Shown here one piece after another: positions 16,710 to 24,202 of a DNA stretch of 64,000 nucleotides (positions are counted from its first letter, which is position 1; every line of letters starts with the position of its first letter). This DNA comes from Halostagnicola sp. A-GB9-2. GTDB taxonomy: Archaea > Halobacteriota > Halobacteria > Halobacteriales > Natrialbaceae. A model generated the notes under the pieces. The model had not been told where the DNA came from. It worked only from the letters and a program-made list of their open reading frames with translations, and did no database searches. The stretch spans positions 1 to 64,000 of the forward strand of contig NZ_JASJOC010000001.1 of NCBI RefSeq assembly GCF_030068615.1, read 5' to 3'. The position numbers and the translations under genes were made by a program.

Positions 16710-17940
16710 CTAGGCGCGCACCTCCTCTTTGTCTGGTGTGCGCTCGACGTCCGCTTCCTCGGCGAAGCGCTCGAGGTCGCTGACGGTGACGCGGCGCTTT
16801 TCGGCGCCGTAATCTTTGACCCGTCGAGTGACCGCGCGAACCTGCTCGTCCGTGGGATCGAACCCGCGCTCGTGCAGGCGCTCGCGGACCGAGTGAGTGC
16901 CGGTGTGTTTGCCCATGACCAGTTTGCGTTCCGCGCCGACCATTTCGGGGGTCATGACGCCCGGTTCGAACGTATCGGAGTTCTCGATGACGCCTGCGGC
17001 GTGGATCCCGCTCTCGTGGGAGAAGGCGTTGTCGCCGACGACCGGCTTGTTGCCCGGGGTCTCCATCCCGCTTTTTTCCTCGACGATGTCGGAGAGTTCG
17101 GTGATTCGAGTCGTGTCGATACCGGTATCGACCTGATAGAGGGATTCGACGGACATGACGAACTCCTCGTAGGCCGCGTTACCCGCTCGCTCACCGATGG
17201 AGTTGACCGAAACCTGCGCCTGATCGGCTCCGGCTTCGATGCCGGCGATCGCGTTCGCGGTCGCCAGCCCGAAGTCGTCGTGGGCATGGACGTCGATCCG
17301 TGCGTCGGTGTGATCGCACACCTTCTCGATCATCGCCCGGAATCGGCCGGGCGTGGCGACGCCGCAGGTGTCGGGAATGTTGATCCAGTCGGTTCCTGCT
17401 TCGGTGACCGCTTCGATCACGTCGATCAGGAACTGTTCGTCGGTTCGCGTCGCGTCCATCGGGGAGAACATACACGTTGCTCCCGCGTCCGTGACGCGTT
17501 CGACCGACTCGACTGCGTTCTGTACGACTTGTTCTCGTGTGGCGTGCATCGAATCTTCGATCTGGACATCGCTCGTGCTCACGAAGACGTGAACCATTTC
17601 AACGCCGGAATCAAGTGCTGCTTCGATATCACCGTCGACGACGCGGGCTAACCCGCAGGTCGTCGCGTTGGTGGCCGAAGCAATATCCCGGACTGCCTCG
17701 AATTCGGCGTCGGAGTTGACGGGGAACCCAGCTTCGATCACATGGGTGCCCATCTCGTCCAGAATCGAGGCGATCTGGCGCTTGTCGTCGTAAGAAAACG
17801 ACGTTCCAGGGGACTGTTCGCCGTCCCTGAGCGTCGTATCAAAGACTCGTGCAGTTTCGATTTCTTCAGTGGAATCTAACGTGCCCTGGAAGAACTCGAC
17901 CGCCCTGACTGGTATCAGAGCCGTTGTCTGGTGAAGACAT
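16710..17940 (-). CDS. leuA: 2-isopropylmalate / citramalate synthase, start uncertain with apparent frameshift at the N-terminus
   Basis: A DRE-TIM metallolyase of about 400 residues that condenses acetyl-CoA with 2-oxoisovalerate or pyruvate. Catalytic motifs are TTLRDGEQSPG at the N-terminus, HAHDDFGLA (metal His), and NSIGERAGN. The length shows that the large C-terminal leucine-sensing domain is absent or reduced, as in several archaeal LeuA/CimA proteins. The first ATG in this frame (17753) would remove the RDGEQ motif. In the correct frame, upstream to the TAG near 17977, there is no ATG, GTG or TTG; the family-like sequence begins around VRAVEFFQG at 17909. An ATG at 17940, correctly spaced from a TATA box, opens the neighbouring frame (MSSPDNGSDT), so one extra base near 17905-17915 probably separates the two. 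The end at 17940 is therefore a judgement. Confidence 0.85.
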
Positions 17941-18315
17941 TGTATCAGTTTCGAGGTGCGACGATATATATAAAGCTAACGCTGTCAGTGCTTTTTCTCC
18001 GTCGGCTGTGAGCGTGTCACTCAGTCGAACGTCCAAAACCGCAAGACATCAACGTCCTAATACACCTTACTATTCCCCTATATGCTACCATACTGCCGGG
18101 CCGACTCGAGCAAGCTATCGCCCCGCGTGCGAATAATTCCGGGAATAATGTTGGGAATTGAACTGGGGCGACGCTCGCGCGCGATTCCGAGTGACCGTTC
18201 GACCAGTAAGGCTCGTGGCTGAAGACATAAATTGATCATACAGTCGCTTTTAATCCCCAAATTCCACAAATACATTACTCAGTATATTATTTCGATATCT
18301 ATTCGGGCTAAGAAA
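17941..18315. other. AT-rich intergenic region between leuA and the Lrp-type regulator
   Basis: The right-hand part of leuA's promoter (TATA box at 17964-17974) lies here. The rest is AT-rich with no gene-like frame; a 65-codon leftward frame (18078-18275) has a composition unlike haloarchaeal proteins. It probably holds the leuA upstream control region and the 3' end of the regulator transcript. Confidence 0.6.
17964..17974 (-). promoter_or_regulatory. TATA box of leuA
   Basis: TTTATATATAT on the leftward strand is centred about 28 nt before the ATG at 17940, the spacing of a leaderless haloarchaeal promoter. This supports 17940 as the biological start although that ATG is one base out of frame with the leuA body. 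Confidence 0.6.
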
Positions 18316-18909
18316 TTATTCGAGCGCGTTCTGGTGAGTTTCGTACCGCTCGACGTACCGTGACTCGCAGGACGAACAGCAGAACTGTTTGAGTTCTCCG
18401 TCGACCGTCGCAGTGACGCCGTTGCCCGTAATCGCTTTCCCGCAGACGACACACTCGAGAGAGAATCCGGTCGCGGAAACGCCGAGGGACCGACTCGAGC
18501 GATTGAGGACCGTCACGTCGTATCCGAGCAGTCGCGTCAGGTCGAGTCCGGACTCGAGCCAGGACCGCGCGTCCGTCTCGGGGAGCGTCGCGTAGACGAT
18601 CAGCGATCCGTCGAGTCCTTCGAACACGTGTTCGGCTTCCTCGAGTGCGGCGACGGACTCGTACACGTCAGTAACCGCCTCCGGTTTCGGTTGCAATTCG
18701 ATCAGGACGGGAAGCGTCCGCTCGAGCAACGATTGGTCGACGTCGACGGTAAAGCCCCGAATCACGCCCTGTTCCTCGAGTCGGTTGACTCGATCTGAGA
18801 CCGCGGGCGGCGTCAATCCGACGTGGTCCGCGATGTCGCTATAGGGTCGTCGAGCATCGTTCGAAAGGAGCTGGAGAATCTCGAGATCGGTATCGTCGAG
18901 CGATCGCAT
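18316..18909 (-). CDS. Lrp/AsnC-family regulator with C-terminal TRASH metal-binding domain
   Basis: About 197 residues. The N-terminal HTH (LDDTDLEILQLLSNDARRP, then TPPAVSDRVNRLEEQGVI) is of Lrp/AsnC type. The middle resembles the Lrp effector domain (TLPVLIELQPKPEAV, SLIVYATLPE). The C-terminus has CVVCGKAI and FCCSSCESRYVERYE, the Cys pattern of TRASH domains, which bind heavy metals. In Halobacterium, an Lrp-TRASH protein (VNG1179C) activates a copper-exporting ATPase, so copper or a similar metal is the likely signal. The ATG at 18909 is used; in-frame extension to 19059 crosses the inverted repeats below and looks non-coding. Confidence 0.88.
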   Translation of the reverse strand: MRSLDDTDLEILQLLSNDARRPYSDIADHVGLTPPAVSDRVNRLEEQGVIRGFTVDVDQSLLERTLPVLIELQPKPEAVTDVYESVAALEEAEHVFEGLDGSLIVYATLPETDARSWLESGLDLTRLLGYDVTVLNRSSRSLGVSATGFSLECVVCGKAITGNGVTATVDGELKQFCCSSCESRYVERYETHQNALE

Positions 18910-18976
18910 ACCGAAAGTAGTGGGCGGGATCATATCAGCGTTCCCCGAGCCGGTCGCAGTGGATCCGTCCTGGATC

Positions 18977-19056
18977 ATACTCTCGGCTGTCCCTCTGTGA
19001 AGATTCTCGCACCACGGAGGCGGCGAGAATCTCGAACGACTTACAGCCGAGAATAT
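18977..19056 (-). repeat. Nested inverted repeats between the HxlR and Lrp-TRASH genes
   Basis: The outer arms are TCTCGGCTGT (18981-18990) and ACAGCCGAGA (19043-19052), perfect over 10 bp and extendable to 14 bp (18977 and 19056) with one G-U pair on the leftward RNA. The inner arms are AGATTCTCGC (19001-19010) and GCGAGAATCT (19023-19032), perfect over 10 bp with a 12-nt loop. The structure starts at the HxlR stop codon and ends about 67 bp before the Lrp-TRASH ATG. It could be a transcript-end structure, a folded 5' leader, or paired operators. Confidence 0.7.
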
Positions 19057-19418
19057 CAATCCGCGAGCGCGCCTTCCTCGAGATCAAGCCACGAACTCGC
19101 CCAGCAATCGATCTCTTCGAAGACCGGCTCGAGCGATTCGCCCTTCTCCGTGAGGCTGTAGTAGGTCGCGATCGGCGCGTCTTCTTCGATGCGGCGATCG
19201 ACGAAGCCCGTTTCCCCGAGGTCGTCGAGAACTCGAGAGAGGGTTCGGGCGTTCGCGCCGGTCGAGCGCTTGAGTTCGTTGAAGCGACGCTCGCCCTCGA
19301 GGAGGTCGTGCAAGACGGCGAGTCGCCACTGGGAGCCGATCTGCTCGAGCGATTGGATGACTGGACAGGCTTCGGCGTTCACTTCCTCGGCCGTAGAGTG
19401 CTTTTGGGCGGGTGACAT
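19056..19418 (-). CDS. HxlR-family transcriptional regulator
   Basis: A 120-residue winged-helix protein. It carries the conserved Cys of the family near the N-terminus (EACPVIQSLEQIGSQW), the helix-turn-helix RRFNELKRSTGANARTLSRVLDDL and the wing FVDRRIEEDAPIATYYSLTEKG. Such proteins often sense electrophiles or redox change through that Cys. It lies divergently from the VOC gene (173 bp between the starts) and upstream of the Lrp-TRASH gene. The likely target is the VOC/flavin reductase pair (inference). The ATG at 19418 is used; the longer frame overlaps the VOC gene. Confidence 0.87.
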   Translation of the reverse strand: MSPAQKHSTAEEVNAEACPVIQSLEQIGSQWRLAVLHDLLEGERRFNELKRSTGANARTLSRVLDDLGETGFVDRRIEEDAPIATYYSLTEKGESLEPVFEEIDCWASSWLDLEEGALAD

Positions 19419-19591
19419 CGTGATTACCTGGTAACCCGTATGCCTCGAAAGCGTATAGGGGTTCGGGAACGAACCAGCTAACACGAGGTTAGTACTCTGA
19501 CGGCTGTAGACTTTGCATGCACAGGCCATCGGGACAACGGCTAGCGAACCGGGGATGAACCGACTACAGGCAGGGTACCGAGAGCACCACA

Positions 19592-20062
19592 ATGACCGAA
19601 ACACCACCCACGACGGGCTTGCACCACGTGACGAACATCTGTACCGACATGGACGAGACCAGGGAGTTCTACGAGGAGGTCCTCGGCTTCCACACGGTCA
19701 AGATGACCGAGAACTACGACGATCCGGGGACGCTCCACTACTACTTCTCGTCGACGCCGGAGGGCGAACCGGGGACGAACGTGACCTACTTCGAGTACCC
19801 GAACTCGCGAGGGCAGCCGGGACCCGGCGCGAGCCACCACTTCGCGATGGGCGTCGAAGACGAGGAGACGCTTCTGGAGTGGCGCGAACACCTGAAAGAC
19901 CACGGCGTCCGCGTCTCGCAGGTTCGGGACCGAACGTACTTCAAGAGTATCTACTTCAGCGATCCCGACGGCCTGGTGTTCGAACTGGCCACCGCGGGCC
20001 CGGGCTTTACCGTCGACGAGGACGAACCCGGGAACAAGTTCGTCGACCCACAGGAAAGCTAA
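19592..20062 (+). CDS. VOC (glyoxalase/extradiol dioxygenase-fold) family protein
   Basis: This 156-residue protein has the metal-binding fold of vicinal oxygen chelate enzymes. Likely ligands are His in GLHHVTN near the N-terminus, His in SHHFAMGV and Glu in VFELATAGPG. The segment between (EFYEEVLGFHTVKM) is the usual betaalphabetabeta motif. The reaction cannot be read off; ring-cleavage dioxygenase or thiol-transferase types are both possible. The ATG at 19592 follows an AG-rich stretch. Three bases separate its stop from the GTG of the next gene, so the two genes are co-transcribed, and the divergent HxlR gene suggests control by electrophile or redox stress. Confidence 0.85.
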   Translation: MTETPPTTGLHHVTNICTDMDETREFYEEVLGFHTVKMTENYDDPGTLHYYFSSTPEGEPGTNVTYFEYPNSRGQPGPGASHHFAMGVEDEETLLEWREHLKDHGVRVSQVRDRTYFKSIYFSDPDGLVFELATAGPGFTVDEDEPGNKFVDPQES

Positions 20063-20064
20063 CG

Positions 20065-20748
20065 GTGAGCGACGACAGAACACGTTCCATGAGCGACGAT
20101 AGAGCGCGATCCACGGACGACAATAGAGCGCGATCCACAGACGATGAAACGGCCGAGAATGAGTCCGTCGAAATCGACGTGGACACGCTCGAGGGATCGC
20201 TCTACCGGGTTCTCTCGAGCGTCGTTATTCCCCGTCCCATCGCGTGGGTGTCGACGACCGGCAGCGACGGCGTCGACAATCTCGCGCCATACAGCTTTTC
20301 GACGGTCGCCTCCGTCAGTCCGCCGATCTTGCTGTTCGCGCCGGTCGACGACCAGAAAGATTCACCCCAAAACGTGGAAGAAACGGGCGAGTTCGTGTTC
20401 AACCTCGTCACCGAGGACGTCGTCGAACCGATGAACGAGACGGCCGCGACGCTCCCCGCCGAGGAAAGCGAGTTCGACCACGTCGGCCTCGAGCGTGCGG
20501 CATCGACGACCGTCGAGCCGCCGAGGGTCGCGGACGCCAAAGCCGCCTTCGAGTGTACCCACCACGAAACGATCGAGGTCGGCGGTTCGGTTCTCGTCCT
20601 CGGCGAAGTCCAGTACGTTCACCTCGATCAGGACCTGCTGGGCGACGACGAGAAAGTCGACGTCGCGAACGTCGACGCGGTCGGACGACTCGCCGGGAGC
20701 ATGTACGCGACGACGCAGGATCGGTTCGGACTCGAGCGGCCGCCCTAA
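20065..20748 (+). CDS. Flavin reductase-like, FMN-binding split-barrel protein
   Basis: About 227 residues from a GTG; an ATG at 20089 would shorten it by eight. The first 40 residues are an acidic/arginine low-complexity stretch made of short repeats (DDRARST, DDNRARST). The core starts at YRVLSSVVIPRPIAWVST, the signature of the flavin reductase-like domain, followed by NLAPYSFSTVASVSPP, which contacts FMN. It may supply reduced flavin to, or bind flavin for, an oxygenase; coupling to the VOC gene suggests breakdown of an aromatic or reactive compound. It ends 46 bp before the convergent SRPBCC gene. Confidence 0.83.
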   Translation: MSDDRTRSMSDDRARSTDDNRARSTDDETAENESVEIDVDTLEGSLYRVLSSVVIPRPIAWVSTTGSDGVDNLAPYSFSTVASVSPPILLFAPVDDQKDSPQNVEETGEFVFNLVTEDVVEPMNETAATLPAEESEFDHVGLERAASTTVEPPRVADAKAAFECTHHETIEVGGSVLVLGEVQYVHLDQDLLGDDEKVDVANVDAVGRLAGSMYATTQDRFGLERPP

Positions 20749-20794
20749 TTTCACTTTTCGTTGCCGTCGGCGGCTTCTCGCTATCGTCCTCGAG

Positions 20795-21220
20795 TCAGTC
20801 GGGCGAATCGCTCGAGAGTAGCTCGTCGATTCGCTCGAGCGCGCGCAGGCATACCGGTGCCTGAACGGATGTGAGAGAATTCAGTTCGAACGTGATTCGA
20901 CAGCGTCCGGACTCGAGGTCGTCGACGCGATGACCTGTCGCGGGGAGTCGGGCCACGTTCCACGTCCACCGCCGTTCGACGGGGTCACAGGACGTGACGG
21001 TAAACGGAATCCAGACGCCCGGCGGAACTCGAACTCGCCCCGTCGTCCCCTCTTCGAGTCGCCGGTGGCTCGCTTCGACATCGGTCACCGTCGGTGCCCA
21101 CTCGAGCCACCGCCGGGTGTCGACCAGCAGATCCCAGGCGTCGTCGGGGTCGGCCTCGAGGACGTGGGACGCCTCGAGGCGGGGGCCACGCGACGTGCTG
21201 ACGGTTCGGAGTTGGGTCAT
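20795..21220 (-). CDS. SRPBCC-family protein (polyketide cyclase/START-like)
   Basis: A 141-residue single-domain protein. The helix-grip pattern is visible: EASHVLEADPDDAWDLLVDTRRWLEWAPTV (helix after strand 1, here shortened to DDAWDLLVDTRRWLEW), central strands VPPGVWIPFTVTSCDP and the C-terminal helix CLRALERIDELL. Such proteins bind small hydrophobic ligands. The ATG at 21220 is chosen because it begins just before strand 1; a frame to 21307 would run into the inverted-repeat element. The function is unknown. Confidence 0.75.
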   Translation of the reverse strand: MTQLRTVSTSRGPRLEASHVLEADPDDAWDLLVDTRRWLEWAPTVTDVEASHRRLEEGTTGRVRVPPGVWIPFTVTSCDPVERRWTWNVARLPATGHRVDDLESGRCRITFELNSLTSVQAPVCLRALERIDELLSSDSPD

Positions 21221-21539
21221 GGGTACCCCTACGACGGGAGGGAAGTTGGGTTTCGGTGTTCGTGAAGTAGATAATTCGGCTCTGTTGAAATCCTTTGTTG
21301 CGGACATTGAGTAGGACGGTCCTCAGATGGGTATTTGGCCAATCCGTTCGAAAAGTGACTCAAGACAAAATCGCCAGACGTGAGGAGGGTTTCAACAAAG
21401 CCGATCTATCCGTTTCTTGCCACGGTTGACGTGCGAGATACAGAGAAAGAGTTCAGCACTGCAGCTGTGTTTATTTCATGATGATGTTTGTAAACTATGA
21501 GCACGATACACGTCAATGTGTATCACGTAGTTGCCACAG
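21221..21539. other. Intergenic region carrying an IS-derived element
   Basis: It contains the 129-bp inverted-repeat element at 21276-21404, then an AT-rich stretch to the hydrolase stop. No gene-like frame is seen. Confidence 0.6.
21276..21404. mobile_element. MITE-like remnant with IS5-type terminal inverted repeats
   Basis: The ends TCGGCTCTGTTGAAATCC (21276-21293) and its inverted partner (21387-21404) match at 16 of 18 positions. GGCTTTGTTGAA-like ends are typical of IS5-family elements such as the IS903 group. The 93-bp interior is far too short for a transposase, so this is a MITE or internally deleted copy. I see no clear target-site duplication next to the ends. It marks the left edge of an AT-richer stretch of unusual genes. 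Confidence 0.65.
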
Positions 21540-22361
21540 TCACGTGATCGCGTCGCGATATGCTAACAGTGTTGTTAGGTGGTCCGTATCACGGACTGTC
21601 AGCTCAGTGTCGGGAATCTCAGCGCACAGTTCTTGGACACCATCAACCGGGACGTTCACGTCGTACTCACCGTGCCAGAATTGAATAGGGACCTCAACCT
21701 CACCCAGGTCGAATCCCCATGGTTCCGCTAACAGCTGGAACTCAACAACGGCACCACTCGCACCTTTGCCAACTGCCTCAACGAAATCGCGCGCTACCAA
21801 CCGTGCGTCTGCATCAGCCACCTCATTCGGGTTAGCAGTGAACTGCGAGACGATGAGTGACGGAGATCGTTCTGCGAACCACGCCTGCATGCGGAACAAC
21901 CCTCCAAGGAGTCGTGGCGTCCGCCGGGCCAACATGGCGATCCGCCGTTGGGTTGCGACCGGTTTTCCCATTCTGTGTGGTGTTGCGCCGGATATGATAT
22001 GGACCTCACGAATACGGTCTGGATGTGTCGCCGCAGCTGCAAGTGCGTGTGGGCCTCCACCAGAGAAGCCGATGATTCGCGTGTTCTTGATATCACGGGC
22101 ATCCAATAGATTAGCGACGATCGTTCCAGCATCGGTCAACGTACGCTCCGGCCACGAGGTCGATTGGCCGTATCCTGGTCGATCGGGCGTCAGTACTTCG
22201 AGTTCCGCTCGTTGCGCGGTACCGTCGAATATCCTGCCAAGAAGCCGCGAGCCAGGCGTCCCGTGAAGAAATACAACCGGCTCCCCTTCGGAATCGCCAA
22301 ACGTGTTAAAACTAACTGACTGATCGCGTACCATCACCTTCCCTGTTGACCCGTCTGTCAT
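21540..22361 (-). CDS. Alpha/beta hydrolase, probably horizontally acquired
   Basis: About 273 residues. It has the oxyanion motif HGTPGSR, the nucleophile elbow GFSGGG, an acid in the strand WHGEYDVNVP and a C-terminal His in VRDTDHLTTLL, the full triad of the family. Cap helices lie at about 130-200 (MARRTPRLLGGLF region). There is no signal peptide. Codon third positions and amino acid make-up are less GC-rich and less acidic than in its neighbours. It is divergent from the Bat-type HTH gene across 83 bp, so that protein probably regulates it. The substrate is unknown. Confidence 0.82.
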   Translation of the reverse strand: MTDGSTGKVMVRDQSVSFNTFGDSEGEPVVFLHGTPGSRLLGRIFDGTAQRAELEVLTPDRPGYGQSTSWPERTLTDAGTIVANLLDARDIKNTRIIGFSGGGPHALAAAATHPDRIREVHIISGATPHRMGKPVATQRRIAMLARRTPRLLGGLFRMQAWFAERSPSLIVSQFTANPNEVADADARLVARDFVEAVGKGASGAVVEFQLLAEPWGFDLGEVEVPIQFWHGEYDVNVPVDGVQELCAEIPDTELTVRDTDHLTTLLAYRDAIT

Positions 22362-22415
22362 TGGTAGTAATTTCCCCACAATCAGATTGAGACTATTCCC
22401 GGATCAATACGGTTA

Positions 22416-22424
22416 TTTATATAG
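22416..22424 (+). promoter_or_regulatory. TATA box of the Bat-type HTH gene
   Basis: TTTATATAG is centred about 26 nt before the GTG at 22445, fitting a leaderless transcript and supporting that start. Confidence 0.5.
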
Positions 22425-22444
22425 AAATTACGTTACTACCGGAT

Positions 22445-23083
22445 GTGAAGCGCGTCACGTTCCGTACGGAATACGCTGAACCGGTGCATCCGATACAGGC
22501 AGCCGTTAATGACGCTGTTGCGACCACCCGGGCGGACCTACTGTACTGGAGCCCGACAGCAGATGGGACCGCACTTGTATGGTTTGACGCTAACCCGGCA
22601 GCGGTCGCGGAGATACTAGACAGCGTCGACACGGTTACTGACGTGTCACTTCACGACGACACGACGGGGACGTACGCGCTCATTGAGCAACCTCACCTCA
22701 AACTTCGGCCGGCAGTGCTGGACGTTGTTTCAGACACGGTGGTTGCGTTCCCACCGCCAACCGTGTTCCATGGCGACGGAACGGTTCGGTTCGACGCAGT
22801 TGGTTCTTCACCAGCACTGAACGATCTCCATGACCGCCTCCAAGAACTCACATTAGTGTGTGTTGAGGCAGTCCGTGAGTATCGGCCGTGGTCATCGTCA
22901 TCAGTGCTTACCAACCGGCAAGAGGAGGCACTGGCGGCTGCAGTTGCTGTCGGATACTACGAGATACCACGGGAGGGGGCTGTTTCCGACGTGGCCGAAG
23001 CTATCGATTGCTCACATAGCACGGCAGGCGAACTGCTTCGGAAGGCCGAGCGGACAGTGTTGACCGCGGTCATGGACAAATAA
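22445..23083 (+). CDS. Bat-type helix-turn-helix (HTH_10) transcriptional regulator
   Basis: A 212-residue protein. The C-terminal segment (LTNRQEEALAAAVAVGYYEIP, then DVAEAIDCSHSTAGELLRKAE) is the HTH_10 domain named after the bacterioopsin activator Bat. The N-terminal 130 residues form the mixed fold that often precedes it in haloarchaea and probably receives a small-molecule signal. There is no PAS or GAF domain. The start is a GTG; an ATG two bases upstream is out of frame. The low-GC character matches the divergent hydrolase, suggesting the pair was transferred together. Confidence 0.87.
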   Translation: MKRVTFRTEYAEPVHPIQAAVNDAVATTRADLLYWSPTADGTALVWFDANPAAVAEILDSVDTVTDVSLHDDTTGTYALIEQPHLKLRPAVLDVVSDTVVAFPPPTVFHGDGTVRFDAVGSSPALNDLHDRLQELTLVCVEAVREYRPWSSSSVLTNRQEEALAAAVAVGYYEIPREGAVSDVAEAIDCSHSTAGELLRKAERTVLTAVMDK

Positions 23084-23436
23084 CGGGTAATTGGCGATCG
23101 GCGTATTACTTGTGCTACCTCCATCTTCAAATAACTACAATCGATCTCTGTACTGTACTGACCGATCACTACACTTCACAGATCGGCTCTCAGTTCGTGC
23201 CACATTCGCACTGTGTATCTTGCACGGCACCACGAACATCATCTGAAATTGGCAGAATGCCAGCGATCAGTTCGCACTCTCTATGTATCGTCTTACCTCA
23301 AAGGGCATAGTCTCTGTTTCTTCAGCCACCCATAGTGTTGCAACATCCCTTATATGACTAGTACGGCAAATGCAATATGTGACTAAGTCAGTACTCCATC
23401 TGTTTTAATAGTTAGTGGGTTGAAGTGCTGGATAAG
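23084..23436. other. AT-rich intergenic region
   Basis: No gene-like frame is present. A TATA-like TTATATGA occurs at about 23350, some 85 bp before the lipoprotein start. Base composition is much poorer in GC than in the surrounding core genes. Confidence 0.6.
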
Positions 23437-23958
23437 ATGGTAAATTTAGCATCATCTGGTGCGGAATTCGTGACACGTCGTGCCCTTCTTTTGGGAACTA
23501 GTGCTGTGCTAGTGGGGTCTGCTGGGTGTACAAATTTCATGAGCCTTTTTGGAGATCTGCCGCTCGAGGACGTTACAATTGTTAACGCTATAGACGGTCG
23601 TGGATCTGGATCGATTGAAGTGCTAGATCCAAACGATGAACAAGTCCTTGACGAGCGATTCGATGCCGAGGGTGGTGCTGTGCTTCCCCCGGACGGTGAC
23701 GTTGATGACGATCAAACCAGCCGATACGAGGCTGTTCTTACTACGTCCGGAACGTACACGATCTCGATCGAACTGGATGAGGAGAGTGAAATTGAAAGTA
23801 CCCCAGAGCTTGATACGGAGGTTGTTATTGACGATTCTGATGCCGAGCATATCATGATTGCAATTGGTGCTGAAGAGACGGCAGAGCCAATAGCTATCAC
23901 AGTCATCGAAAACCTCGAAGATATCACAGATTGGGACTCCTGTGTTGTGGGCTGTTGA
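23437..23958 (+). CDS. Secreted lipoprotein of unknown function
   Basis: About 173 residues from the ATG at 23437 (a GTG at 23425 is in frame). It has twin arginines (TRRALLLG), a hydrophobic stretch and a lipobox at GSAGC, so it is a Tat lipoprotein anchored outside the cell. The mature part is beta-rich and very acidic, with VTIVNAIDGRGSGSIEV and SGTYTISIELDE resembling small immunoglobulin-like domains. It ends in a Cys pair (CVVGC). I do not recognise a family with certainty. It is in the AT-rich island and has no operon partner. Confidence 0.7.
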   Translation: MVNLASSGAEFVTRRALLLGTSAVLVGSAGCTNFMSLFGDLPLEDVTIVNAIDGRGSGSIEVLDPNDEQVLDERFDAEGGAVLPPDGDVDDDQTSRYEAVLTTSGTYTISIELDEESEIESTPELDTEVVIDDSDAEHIMIAIGAEETAEPIAITVIENLEDITDWDSCVVGC

Positions 23959-24202
23959 GGGCCCGAATAGAGTTTCTCCGACGTGGCCAACTTGACGATA
24001 GAATGCCGGAGTGCCGAAACACATTTCATCAGTAGCACTCTCAGTACTTCACAAAGCTGTTAGTTGAGAGGTCTGCTTGTCTGAGTTGTGACCAAACAAA
24101 CAGAGCCGATAATTCATATCGATGATCGGTTTTCGCCTCGTGTGCGTCGGTCACCGCTCCGGGAACAGGAAAGTTATCACTCACCAATCAAAATAGACGA
24201 AC

